Assembly (NCBI GenBank): GCA_051294375.1 | Contig: CM119267.1 | Location: 22,569,486 to 22,633,485, forward strand | DNA: 64,000 nt | Reading direction: 5' to 3' | Source: Paraspadella gotoi | Lineage: Eukaryota; Chaetognatha | Shown: piece after piece, positions 12,944 through 24,368 of the stretch | Layout: each line of letters starts with the position of its first letter | Numbering within the stretch: the first letter of the stretch is position 1 | Translations under genes and position numbers: made by a program | Notes under the pieces: model-generated | Database searches by the model: none | The model's input: the letters and a program-made list of their open reading frames with translations, nothing else | Told to the model about the DNA's origin: nothing

Positions 12944-13249
12944 GACGTCTATAGGGAAGAACGCCGAGCGAAAAACAACGAAAAATTCCCTTCTGATTTA
13001 AAGCGACTAATTTTATGCCTTATTTCGTAAAGAGTTTTCAATAACAAAGATCGTATCAAGCAGCATAGCAAGCTTGTGACTCAGATATGATGTTAACTTC
13101 ATTTGAACATAAGTACTATGCTAATAGTTTTTACCCAACAAAACAAATTTAATGTTGTTAGCCCATGCATTATGCAATATGCAAATGACTTGGTAATGGA
13201 GTCGATTTCGTTCCAAGATTGCTCGACTTCGACTTCGAGTTCACCACGA

Positions 13250-13390
13250 CTTTGTTCTGTACAGCCTGAACTTTGTTCCGTTCTCCCTCGCTTTGTTCCG
13301 TTCATTCCGAATTTGTTCCGCTCACTCCAATTTTGTTTCGTTCACTCCGTCTTTGTTTTGTTCATCGAAACTTTGTTTCGCTCACACACG
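13250..13390. repeat. Tandem repeat, seven units of 20 bp
   Basis: Units of the form CTTTGTTCCGTTCACTCCGA start at 13250, 13270, 13291 and every 20 bp after. Early units keep CCG where later ones have TCG or TTG. Because 20 is not a multiple of three, the open frame across it shifts phase at every unit and is not coding. Confidence 0.9.
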
Positions 13391-13879
13391 TATTCAACTA
13401 ACTTTGTTCTCTTCTCCAGATCGGCTTTTTATTTTTATTCTCTTTTCTCTTAACCTCTCGTTTGGCCTTTCGTTGTAAAAATCGTTTGAGGAGAGTTCAC
13501 GGGATTTACGATGGAAAGTGGCCTTTGATTGGCCTTTCATTGGCCGGTTTCGTCTTATAAAACGGTTCGACGAGGGTTGATCTCCAAAAATATTTACAAA
13601 GTAAACGATAATTCAGTAGTAATAGTACAATCGAGTCAATCGACAGATCGATACATAGATTAATTATCGTTAAAACATTTTTTGGCGTTTATTAACATGG
13701 AACTTAAGTGTTCATTTAAATTTTTACTGTTTTATGCCATAACAATTGACGCAAAAATTTGAATTTTCTATTCTAAAATGTCAGAAAGTTACGACTCAAG
13801 ACAACAAATGCAAAAATGACTTACTGACTGACATGACCCGCTCTGTCATCAATTCCTTACCTCACTTGATCAATTGATG

Positions 13880-14104
13880 TTTGACAGCTCATCCTTTGTC
13901 ATTCTCTCTCCCCGAACACAACCACAACCTCTCAATCTCGGAAGCTACTTCCTCCCGTCATCGGCCCGCGTCCGAATCTCTTAGCAACGATCCGTCGGCG
14001 AGATCTTCGCTTGTAAACAAATCGTCGTCTCGGGATTCCGCGCTTTTTCTTTTTCTTTCCCCAAACAACAAAAACAAACTTAAGATTTTTTTTTTTTTTT
14101 GGGT
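13880..14104 (+). other. Possible non-coding first exon with a splice donor
   Basis: A mixed-composition stretch with CpGs and an ETS-like CTTCCTCC ends in GG|GTAAGTTA at 14101-14108, a strong donor. It lies 2.8 kb upstream of the SLC16-like gene on the same strand and could be its 5' UTR exon. No coding frame is implied. Confidence 0.25.
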
Positions 14105-14455
14105 AAGTTATCTTGCTCGTTTGTTTTCTTCTATCTAGACTCAGTTGGGAGTTTTGGGGAGATTTTTTCGCCGCGCCCTCTTTCCGTTCTCGTTTTTTCT
14201 CCTTACCTATCTCTCTCTTCTAACCCTCTTTAGTCTTTACTCCTTCCTTACCCATTCGGCCGCAATCCTCCCTGACCAACTTACTCTTTTTCCATCCAAA
14301 ATCCCTCCTCAGTCCTCACCTTTAATTTAACTCACCCCCTTCCAAGGAATAAATTTGAAAGATATTAAGATTCGGGACTTTTAGTTCGGCAGTTCGATCG
14401 CCGACTTTTAGGGGAGGGATAAACAAAATCATCTCGGTGAGGTTATGAGTATGGA

Positions 14456-14458
<3 letters not shown>

Positions 14459-14530
<72 letters not shown>
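14459..14530. repeat. (GA)n microsatellite, about 36 units
   Basis: Pure GA run. An interrupted CT block follows at 14616-14695. Confidence 0.95.
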
Positions 14531-14534
<4 letters not shown>

Positions 14535-15181
14535 GCTAGTCCCTTTGAGAATAAAAAAAAGTTGGCGAGAAAAAAAGAAAACAAAAACACAATTATCAAC
14601 ATGGTGTTAATGCGCTCTCTCTCTCTCTCTTCTCTCCTCTCTCTCCTCTCTCTCTCTTTCTCTCTCTCTCCTCTCTCTCTCCTCTCTCTCTCTCCGGCAA
14701 ACATACTTTGTTGCCGCCCGTACGGGAAACAAAGAGAGAGAAAAGAAAGCCTTCAAACATGTCGGCTTGTCGGTTCGGTCCTTCCGTTGGTCAGACGTCG
14801 AGAGCGCCCGGACGTCCACATTTGCTTGCCTCTTTTGTCTCTAAGCTTGCTTGGCAACAGATAAATGTTTAAATTCTTTATAAAATGTTGAATAAAAAAA
14901 TCTCGTCAAGAAAACATTTTTTAAGGTTTAAACGGTTTGGCTATCTCTGGTCCGATTGGACAAGTCTGGACCTCCGACACTGGATCCTCTCTCCCGCATA
15001 ATTGATGAATGTCGTAAAATGAACGAGAGTGGGAGAAAAAGGAGAGAGAAAGAGAGAAAGGACAAAAAGAGAAGAAAAAGGGAAATAGTAGAAGGTGGAT
15101 GGTGTGTGAAGGAAAGATGAGAGAGATAGAAAAAAACTGAGAGGGAGGAAAAGTAAGACAGCGGAGAACGAAATTTATATT

Positions 15182-15283
<102 letters not shown>

Positions 15284-15833
15284 GAGTAGAAAACAAATAT
15301 GACAAGAAAGAGCGAGAGCAACGAACGCAACATAAACGAGTTCGTGTCGGGAAGAAAATGAGAAAATAAAAAGAGAAAATTACGATTTAAATTGGGAGAT
15401 GGGATTGATGGGAACCAGTGGAGGGGATGTGAAGAAGCAAATGGCGACGGGATAGTTGACTTATTAAGCAGTAAGGTAGGGAATAGTTGATGGCAACAGG
15501 GAGTCGGCTTGCGAAGTAGCTGAGGGCAACGGAGAAGTCGCCTTGTAAAGTAGTTAACTTAATTGCCAGTGGAGAATGGCTTGTGAGATAGAAACGGCGG
15601 CTTAAGTAGCGGACAATTACTGGAGAGCAAACTTGTGATACAGCAAATTAAAACCGCAGAATTGGAAAGTCCACCGGTTAAAGAGGGGATACTACAAAAA
15701 GGACAGTAGAGAGATGCTCTTATTGTATTGTAATTGTTACGAATCGTGAGGGAGAGAGGGAAAAAGAGAGTAAGGGTAATATTTTATATCTCTAAGAGTA
15801 GAGAAAAACAAGGAGGAGGCATGCGAGGTAATT

Positions 15834-15890
<57 letters not shown>

Positions 15891-16904
15891 AGAGAGACGA
15901 GAGAGAGCAGAGAGAGAGCATCAGACAAAGTGAGAGAGAGCAAGAGTTAATTTAATGGCTTTGATATAAGAACAAGTAATGATAAGAAATTGAGAAATAT
16001 TCTGCCTCGTTTTGTAAATATTAAAACCATTTGAAATTTGTAATCGTTTTTTTTTTCGTTTCTCTTGAAGACTCATAAAGTCACGTTTGCCTGTGACGAA
16101 ACTCCGTTTTTACGAGTTTTTTTTTAAAAATATATATATATAAATATATATATAACTTAATTCTGAGTTTTTTCTTGATCGTTGGACCTCATGTTAAAAC
16201 TTTCGACACGGGCGACGTTCGGTATGCTCGTCTCCGCTGGCATGAAGAACAAACATTCTTCACAAAAATGATTTAGAATTTTTTGTCCCTTTCGATTTTT
16301 GACCTACCGAGTACCGACTTGTCCGAAATCAGTCCTTCAATAGTGGTAAAAGTAGAACAACTTTCTTAAGTTAAGCCTTAACCTTCGATTTTCCGGTTTT
16401 TTTCGCAAAGAAAGTTGAAGATCCTTTTCCGTTAATAGTGTGATCGAGATATTGGATCAATTTCATAAGTCACTCGGTTGGTCGGTCGGTCTGACTGTTT
16501 TATTTATGGATATATTTATTTTAAAATTTTTGGAATCATAGAGGAAATATATTGAAAATGGATGTGATATATTAAGAGACTTTGTTACACTTTCATAATT
16601 TAATAATTTAAGTCAGTCTGTGTCTTCATCCTTCTCTGACTCATAAAACCTGTTTATCTCAAAATTTAACCCTTCATTTTTACGACACTGTATTCAAAAT
16701 TGAAAGAAGCTCCAACTGCATCGGGATTAGTAAATTCATCGACTCTCTCTCTCTCAGAACGGTCGGTCTGTCTCTAACGATGAGAGAGCCTGAAAAACAT
16801 CCATCGTGTCGACAAAATTCCTCTGGCCAAAGTAAAATAAAAAGGTAAAAAAGAAATATATAAAAAATTAAAACGGCAAAAGAGCAAATACCGTTTTTTA
16901 TGGA

Positions 16905-19900
16905 ATGAAGATGGTTAATGAGTCGAAATCAAAGAGAAGGTGCACCACACTGTTTGACGATAGAAATCAAGTAAAATCTTTTTTTTTAAATAGTAGAGAA
17001 AATATTAGACATTTAAAAAAAAAACAAAAAAAACTTCCCCGTTTCATTTATTTTTGTTTTTCTTTTCAGCCAATTGCCGCCCAAAGATGGCGCGAGGGCG
17101 CGGGCTTTGTGCGCCGCCTACTTCTTAACGGTATTCCTCAATTTTGGAAACGCCCGCCTTCTCGGAATGTTCTACGAGGAATGGAAGCGGGATTTTCAAA
17201 TTCCTAGGAGTCAGTCGTCCTGGGTCAACGCCACTGGTGAAATGGGCGTCGGTTATTCCGTTAATTTCTCATAGATAAAACGTGATTGGGTTGTTGACGA
17301 AAGATGGGAAACAATCATTTACCGATCCCCAATCAGCTTTCTTTATGATTGGTCTGGGTTCCGCTGTCGCCTCCATTCTTCTCGAATTTCTTCCTCCCGC
17401 CGTCCTCGTCTTTTTCTCGGGGCTTTTGCAAGCCGGAGGATTTATCGCCATCTCATTCGCGGAATCCTTTCCCGTTGTGGTCGTCATGGTGAGAATTTCA
17501 CTGCTTGAAATAGTTGATTCTCTGAAATTGGTACAACCAATATAAAAATTATCCATTCATTTAATTAATAAGCTATCTTGCCCCTGACTTTGGACAGGCT
17601 TTGGTGGTTTAAGGCCTCCATCACTCTTACAAGATAATGACATAGCAGGTCCCTGCAAGCTTTCAATCAAGACACTCTCACAGTCTCGTTTATTCACTCC
17701 CAGAGTGCCTGGCTTCCCTATCAATGAAGTGGAAAATATTTCAAAGAATGTTTCAATTGTATGAAAAGACCACTCCCTTAAGTATTAGATCGGGGAATAC
17801 TCTTTTATTTATCCATCCTTTTATCAACTCGATGAATGGAAGAGGGCCGAGCGGCTTGGGCAGACAATTTGAAGATGATGCTTTGAAAGTGTTCCTTTCG
17901 AACTAAGAATTTTTTCATCATGGTAGCGGCAGTGGTAAGCTGCTTAAACGCGTGCTTTGTCAGCTGGTCTTAATTTTTATCACTTTTTTACTTCGTAAGA
18001 ACTTATATGACCTAGCGACTGACAGATGATTATTTAAACAGACTTTATGAAATTGGTACAACCAATGTAATAATTATCCATTCATTTAATAAATAAACTA
18101 TCTTGCCATTCTTACGAAAAACGGATTTTTGACATTTGTGACAAGATCTCCATCCGACTCGTTTCCTCGACAGAGCCTCGTTGCCTTCACTGGCGCCGGC
18201 GTCGTCCACTCGTCGTGCCTCATCTGCCTGACCCAATGGACCGATAAGCACCAGGTGTTGGCGATCAGCTTGGGCAACATGGCGTCGCCCTTGGGAGGCA
18301 TGGTGCTCCCTCGCCTCTTTGTCTTTCTCCAGGAGGAATTTGGATGGAGAGGGTAAGTTTAAAACAATGCAGAAAAAAATCTTGAAATTCTGATTAATTT
18401 CAGTTAAAATAATTTAACATCTATGACATAAAATCATAAAAAGTTCAATAAAAAACATATATCTCGCTCAATAGATTTTGTTAGTATTTGGCAAGCCAAG
18501 AACGCATCCAACTCTTTTTCCTCATTGCATCAATCAGTGTTTTCTTTATCGCCGGCGCACTATTCTTGAACAATTGCGCCGCCGCCATTGTGCTGCGCCG
18601 TTATCCGACGACCTCTCACGGTCAAAAAACGAAGCCGATCGATCTAGAAAAGACCGAACAAGGACAGATGGTCAAGACCGGTTGGATTAACCCAGCGATG
18701 GACCAAACAGAAGCGAATGTGGCTCCTTTCACCCTGACTTTACCATCGCGAGATCCTGTGAAAAAAACTGAAATATTATCATCACCTACGAGAAGGAAAG
18801 CGACACCAGCCGGAAAAATGATCCCAATGGCAGACGCCCTCGAGCCACGGTTGACGCTCAAGAGACCCAGATTCGACGTGACCATCTTTCGCCAGCGCTT
18901 CTTTCAGTTGCTTTTTCTATATCATTTCATGAATCACGGAGCCATGGTCGGCTTTCTCAGCTTTCATCCATCGATGGCTAATGAGTTGGGTCTCGGAGAC
19001 ACCCAGAAGTCAGACGTCCTCGTTTGTTTAGGTAAAAGATAATTCAAAAGAGGGGACACGGTTTCACAGTTCGGACTGTGGAATGGAACGTAACGCTTGG
19101 GATGGTGCGTTCCCCCTCTGAGCCAATGGGATTGGCTGAATGAAGCTGGAGGTGATGCGGTGTGAATAGACCCCCACAATATATATGTATCGATACACAA
19201 AAGATCCAACCCTGGAATCACGGTAGACAAATTAGAAGGGGAGCTCGGCAATTCATTGAATCGGGATTAGGTTAGGGTTTCGGTTTAGGGTTAGGGATTA
19301 GGTTACAAGTTTAATAACACGATTAGGTTAAATATTAAAGTTGAAATTAAATTCCGGGATAAATCAACAGAAATGAGGAGCTCTGAGAAAAAAGTACCAA
19401 CGTTTTTATTAACATCATATTTCTCAGGTGCCGCGGACTTGATCTCCCGCGTAGCTTTTTCTTTCGCTGGAGCTTTTCCCGTCTTTCATCCTTATCTCGC
19501 CCACGTCCTCTTTCTCAATGCGTTGGTCATGTTGGGCGCGTGTCTCGGCGTCGCTTTCGTCAAGGACTTTGGCTCCCTCGTCGGTGTCAGGTGATTGAGG
19601 ATGTGGAAAAGATCGGCTTGGTTTTAAACAGCAATGCAATACTAAAAACTTGGCAGTATGTACGAAACACTATTCACATTAACGTTATACTCTAGATATG
19701 CACTTGATGATGTATAGTTGTATAGTATGTATACTGTATAGTGCTCAATTGCTCTTTGTCCAAAGAGGACTGAGATGATTGAAGGGGGATTATCGTCAAT
19801 GTATTTTTCAAACTGATAGTGATACTGATACTGATAGTGATACTCTGACAACTTTCAGTCGATTAAACTTTTTCTGATATTTTTTTTACCATGAAAGTTG

Positions 19901-20732
19901 GGACCTTCAGGAAACAGACACGTAATGAACAGTTGAGATTGCCTGAAATTTTATTAAGCAAGAGAAGCCCTTTTCTCATCTCCAAGTTTTTCAAACAATT
20001 CTTGATCCTCTTCCCCCAAAACTCTTCACACGAAGCCTCGTTTTCGGCTTGACTTACTCCTGCTGGGATTCCTTCTTCTACGGATTCGTCAGCGTCCTCA
20101 CGACGCCGCGGCAGCTGCCGTCCAGCATCGGTGCCTTCTACTTGGCGTCGGGGACTTCGTCGCTGCTGCTTCCGCCGCTGGGCGGATTCATCGCCGAATC
20201 GTTCGACGATTACGTCGCCGTCTTTTATTTCTTCGCGGCTCTGCTGGGCGTGGGCGATGGGCGTCGTGCGTGGCTGCGGCGGAAAGGCAGTTAGCACAGA
20301 AATGATTTTTAAAAATATGTTTCGTTTAATTTGTTGAGCCTTTAAGAAGAAAGCCTTTCATAGTAATGACTAGATAGATATTGTTTGTCATTGTTATCGA
20401 TATTGTACAAACTTTTACCGAGTACTTTTTAGTTTAACATACTTTAAAAATACAATTAAAAATATAAATAACAATATTCTAAGGTATTAACTCAAAAAAT
20501 GACTTTTTTTTATGAAGCAGCCGTCTTTAAAAAGATAACAGAACCATCGCCTATAACGACGATAGGCCGCCCCCTAGACGAGCTAATGCCGTCGGAACCA
20601 AAGAAGCGCCATCTCTTGGCGAAGACAAAAGACACACGGACAAAGATAATCTCTCCCTTCTCCGTCGGCGATGAATCAAACACAAACGGGACAACGAAAT
20701 ATGCCGACGACGACAATCCCTTCCGCGAGTGA
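16905..20732 (+). CDS. SLC16/monocarboxylate-transporter-like membrane protein
   Basis: Eight exons, all phase-consistent: 16905-16939 (least certain), 17070-17236, 17337-17488, 18174-18352, 18496-19031, 19428-19590, 20036-20265 (or -20262) and 20521-20732. They sum to 1674 nt, 557 aa. The order of features fits SLC16 proton-coupled carboxylate carriers of the major facilitator superfamily. First comes PPKDG then TM1, matching the family's N-terminal PPDGGWGW region. Next is a FGxFF-like segment (LGMFYEEW) and SQSSWVNA, where the family has SQTSWI. The TM5 end (EEFGWRG) matches the family's YGWRG. A long hydrophilic TM6-TM7 loop (about residues 190-310) and six more hydrophobic segments follow. 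The aromatic Trp residues of the PPDGGWGW motif are missing. The last TM is short before the splice, so the exon 7 end or a one-base error there is uncertain. The C-tail is hydrophilic and acidic. The substrate cannot be inferred. Confidence 0.75.
17518..18112 (+). repeat. Pair of ~66-bp direct repeats in an SLC16-like intron
   Basis: Sequence at about 17518-17583 (TGAAATTGGTACAACCAAT, then TTATCCATTCATTTAAT and CTATCTTGCC) recurs at about 18044-18110 with a few substitutions and indels. About 460 bp lie between them. The pair could be the ends of an inserted element or a local duplication. Neither copy touches the exon starting at 18174. Confidence 0.7.
19261..19310 (+). repeat. Degenerate TTAGGG-type interstitial tract
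   Basis: About 50 bp made of GGGATTAGGTTAGGGTTTCG followed by GTTTAGGGTTAGGGATTAGG. It lies in the intron between the fifth and sixth exons of the SLC16-like gene. A similar but weaker tract occurs near 9747-9790. Confidence 0.6.
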
Positions 20733-20741
20733 GAGGAGGAC

Positions 20742-20815
<74 letters not shown>

Positions 20816-20819
20816 CGAT
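20742..20819 (+). repeat. (GAT)n microsatellite, about 25 units
   Basis: Begins nine bases after the TGA of the SLC16-like gene and is in the same reading frame, where it would encode a poly-Asp tract ending at TAA 20850-20852. Confidence 0.95.
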
Positions 20820-20972
20820 GACGACGACGAAGGTGACAATGATGATTTCTAATTTTTCTCGGTGTTTAGCTGTTTCAGAACTGTTTTCAATTATGTGGCA
20901 AAGCTCGCCACAAATCAACTAATGGAAACTATCAAATATATCCGCTCTTTCCAATCTGACGGATATACGTAA

Positions 20973-20978
20973 AATAAA
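20973..20978 (+). terminator. Candidate polyadenylation signal of the SLC16-like gene
   Basis: AATAAA about 240 bp downstream of the stop codon. A second AATAAA occurs about 15 bp later. Confidence 0.4.
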
Positions 20979-20999
20979 ACTAAAAATAAAAGTAAAAGT

Positions 21000-21524
21000 A
21001 CTTACGTTTAACGTCGTCATTATATTCGTCGTTATCGTCGTCGTCATCGCCGAATTCACGAAGCAGCTTCATTGCTTAGCAACGTGTGTCGACGAAATGA
21101 TGTTTGGGCGGGAAATGAGAGGGAGGAAGAAGAGGAGGGGGAGGAAGAGGAAGAGGAGCAGGTGTTGAGGAAAAGAATCTAAGGAGAAAAAAGAAGTAAA
21201 TAGTGTAAAGTAAAACTGAGATACGCTACTATCCGTCATATACCAGTCAGATACTAATTGGAAAAAAAAAAAGACTAAACCTTTTTAATATCATTTAGTT
21301 GTCGTCAACGCCTTATTGATATCCCGCCAGAAAAATGAAGTAATATACAGTGAGGCAAGTTTGTTGATAAACAATGACTTCGCTTCAGGACATTGAACTC
21401 CGTTAACTGGATTAAAGGCAAAGAAATGAAAGGAAAATATTGAAGGCGGCGCGGAACGAGATCGAAGAGAGAGAGGAGAAAGATGGAAAAAGCTAAAGAG
21501 CAGAGAGATCGAGAGAGAGGAGAG

Positions 21525-21564
<40 letters not shown>

Positions 21565-22300
21565 AGAGAGAGAGGAGAGAGAGAGCTTGAGAAAATAATG
21601 GCTGACAAGGAGGGTTCTTGCTGAAAGTGGGATAATTGCAGACCTCAAGTATACGAGAAATAATGGAGGAGCGGAGAAAAAAAGGAAAGGAAAAGGAAAC
21701 AAAGAAATCGAAAGTTGAGAAGGAAAGGGAGGAAAGGAAAGAGATGTGCGGGAGATTTGAAGATGTAAACAAGAGAAGAGAGAGAGAGAGAGAGAGATAA
21801 AGTGGTTCAATGTGGAAGAGAAAAAACTTCATAACCAGCGTCGTTGATTACGGAGGAAAGGCGAATAATACCATAAAGCGAAATTTAAAAAAACGATGAG
21901 ATTCTTACAAGAAGAAGAGAAAATGAAGAAAAAAGAAAGAGCATAATGAAGCTAAATGTAAAAAAAAAGTATGTAGAAAAATAATTGTTTATTAACCATA
22001 ATAAAAAAATGACAGACAGAAAGACAGAAAGACAGAGAGAGTGGTGACAACGAATCTCCTCTTTCAATGTTTAATTCAGCCGACCCGGGTCTGCGTTGTC
22101 CAAAGCATTGAGTTAATTTCAGACATAAAAATCAAATCACAAAATTATCATATCAATCGACTTGAAAACCTCGAGACGACGATTCGCCTCAATTTTTTCT
22201 CTGTTTCTCCAAACTCCACAAGTCGCCAAGCCTCGTTTTCGAAGTCAAAACCGATTTAAAGCGAATCATTTAAATGAGGATAATTAAGAAAATTACGCAT
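21000..22300. other. GA-rich non-coding stretch
   Basis: Purine-rich blocks (about 21110-21200, 21460-21600 and 21660-21800) yield long Ser/Leu-rich minus-strand frames that reflect composition only. No gene recognised. Confidence 0.6.
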
Positions 22301-22404
22301 AACCGACGACGAAGATGACGACGACGACAAGGTTTGCTGAAGGGACGCTGGTGCCAAACGCCAAGAACGTTGGCGATGAAGACGACGAAAACCTCTTGTT
22401 AGGA

Positions 22405-22457
<53 letters not shown>

Positions 22458-22648
22458 AGTTGTAAATTTGTAATAAACCAAAACTTGCCTCAATAACAAA
22501 AGACCAATGATATTCTTACAAGTGTCAAAGAAAGCCATATTAAGAAAATGACTCGTGATGATGATCATTCTGACCGGTGTCCGTAATGATGATAAAGATG
22601 ACGAAGATAATCTAGAAAAACGCGAGGACGAAGGAAACGATTATGACA

Positions 22649-22696
<48 letters not shown>
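22405..22696. repeat. (GAT)n and (GAC)n trinucleotide tracts
   Basis: (GAT)n at 22405-22457 and (GAC)n at about 22648-22696. The plus-strand open frame at 22555-22884 is mostly Asp and Thr from these triplets and has no recognisable domain. Confidence 0.85.
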
Positions 22697-22697
<1 letters not shown>

Positions 22698-23158
22698 ATT
22701 GACGTCGCCAAATCCCAGGAATGAGACGTGGAGAGAAACGACGATGATGACTACGACGACGTCGACGACCAAACCATCGAATACATTAGACCGTGTTTTG
22801 CCGCAACCGAGGGGATTACTTGGGGGGGGGGGAAAGAGGAATTTGAAAATACAAGACGGACTTCAAATCTGTTTATGTAGCTAAATGAATAATAATATAA
22901 AATAAAACTTGGGTTGGTGACAACAATATTGATCAGGTAAAAGATAGGCGATCGTCATTTATTAATACTTTATTTTTTATAAGTCATCCGAGCACATTTT
23001 AATCAAAGAACAAAGGTTAAAAAATAATTAAATATAATCAAGAATTAAAAATTATTATTATTTCGGTCGATTTTACTGCTATGTAACTGAAGTAAGTAGT
23101 AATTTGCAAGTTTCCTAAGCTTTTATAAATACATAATTCAAGTCACAAAATGTTAATC

Positions 23159-23287
23159 TACAATTTCCTCAACTTTGCCCTCAGCGGTTTCCCCGATTGA
23201 GTCTTGGGAATCTCCTCCACAATCCTGACGCCCCCGCGCAGCCGGTTCGAAACGTTCGTCCGAGCCGCCAAAAAGTCTTGCAGCTCC
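23159..23287 (-). CDS. C-terminal exon of an AMP-binding acyl-CoA synthetase-like protein
   Basis: On the minus strand a 40-codon frame ends at TAG 23159-23161 and reads LQDFLAARTNVSNRLRGGVR, then IVEEIPKTQSGKPLRAKLRK and a final Leu. This is the C-terminal signature of acyl-CoA synthetases, 4-coumarate-CoA ligases and luciferases (EIPKT.SGK.LR..LR), which holds the conserved catalytic Lys of the C-terminal subdomain. Candidate polyadenylation signals (AATAAA on the minus strand) lie near 22964 and 22973. The upstream end is unclear. An acceptor AG (TCTGAG|CG) would give phase 2, but a tRNA-related repeat starts within a few bases and no further exon of this family is seen upstream on this strand. 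It may be a real last exon with distant partners, or a remnant. A noisy second copy lies at about 25030-25110. Confidence 0.7.
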
Positions 23288-23565
23288 GCTCAGACTGTAA
23301 CACCTGTGTTACAGAGGGGTTAAGCGCCACGTCCCTCTCAACTGCTCAAGTATATCATCCTTCAGAATCGCTTCCCCCGGGGGCGGTGCTGGGGGCGGCC
23401 CCGCGGGGTGGCTCCGCGGGGCGGCCCCGTGGGGCAGGCAAATCTTTACCGCCAACTGCTTGGCGACCACCGGACCTTTGGGTTGGGAGGAGAATGACTT
23501 GCCTCCTGCAACAATGGCCGCCAATGAATGGTTGGTGGATTTTAGTCCACAATAGAGACGACTTA
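23281..23565 (-). repeat. tRNA-related SINE-like repeat, copy 1
   Basis: The reverse complement matches the copy at 43207-43440 along most of its length. Shared blocks are GTGGACTAAAAT, CACCAACC, GCGGCCATTG, CCTCCCAACCCAAAGGTCC, GGTGGTCGC, CGTCCCTCT, AACTGC and the palindromic ACACCTGTGTTACAG region. This copy lacks the GGTTCTAGCCC B-box-like element between AGGTCC and GGTGG and has a GC-rich insertion at 23375-23435. Confidence 0.6.
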
Positions 23566-23766
23566 ACATAGGCTTTCCTCCTCTATCTCCTCTAGTCCGT
23601 CACCACGGTCACACTGACCTTGCTTTGGCAGTAACCTAACGTCTGACCGGACAAAGTAAGGTCAAGTTGGTTCCGCCTCTTTTTCACCTCTTCATAACAT
23701 TCACCCTGTTTTCATTAACAATTACATTTTATTATTTTCTCTACTTTTTCTTATTCAACACTTGAT

Positions 23767-23844
<78 letters not shown>
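23767..23844. repeat. (TAA)n microsatellite, about 26 units
   Basis: Pure ATA/TAA run. Its counterpart in the downstream noisy copy (25620-25715) is badly broken up. Confidence 0.95.
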
Positions 23845-24045
23845 CTTTAATTCCGGTAAACTTGCGTTTCGCTCCGCTTGACTAAATGCGTCCTTGCATC
23901 GGAAAAGTGGAATGTAAAAAAGAATAAAGGAAAAAAAAAGATGGAAAAAAGTGTAATGTGGTGTTGTGATTATGTTTACGTCTCAACGGCGACTCGAAAA
24001 TAGTTCGCCGGAAAAAAAATGCATAGTAATCGTCGTGAGAGACGA

Positions 24046-24077
<32 letters not shown>

Positions 24078-24343
24078 CGCGATGGGCGACGACACCATGG
24101 GTACAACGTGACACACGACGACGACGAGAAGTGTATAAAATTAAATAGAATTAAATGAGCGGACCCTGCTGCGTTACTAGAGTATAAACAAAAGTAATTC
24201 CATCATCGAGTATAACAGAATAATATTAAGAAAAAGACGCCAAGTCCACAACGAAACAAGAAGGAAAATTCACCATAAAATAAAGACTAAAAGAAACGTT
24301 AATGTAATTTTATTAAAGTCTTTTATTCGGCCTGGTCATCTTA

Positions 24344-24368
24344 NNNNNNNNNNNNNNNNNNNNNNNNN
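24344..24368. other. Assembly gap (25 N)
   Basis: Run of N. The flanks are discussed under the duplicated block that follows. Confidence 1.

Noticed and set aside
13103-13478. 116- and 61-codon frames
   Set aside because: They run across a 20-bp tandem repeat whose period changes frame at each unit.
18488-19042. Single 184-codon open frame as a stand-alone gene
   Set aside because: It is the fourth coding exon region of the SLC16-like gene. Splice phases on both sides match, and the TTG start is not a real start.
22555-22884. 109-codon Asp/Thr-rich plus-strand frame
   Set aside because: Dominated by (GAT)n and (GAC)n triplets and destroyed in the neighbouring copy.
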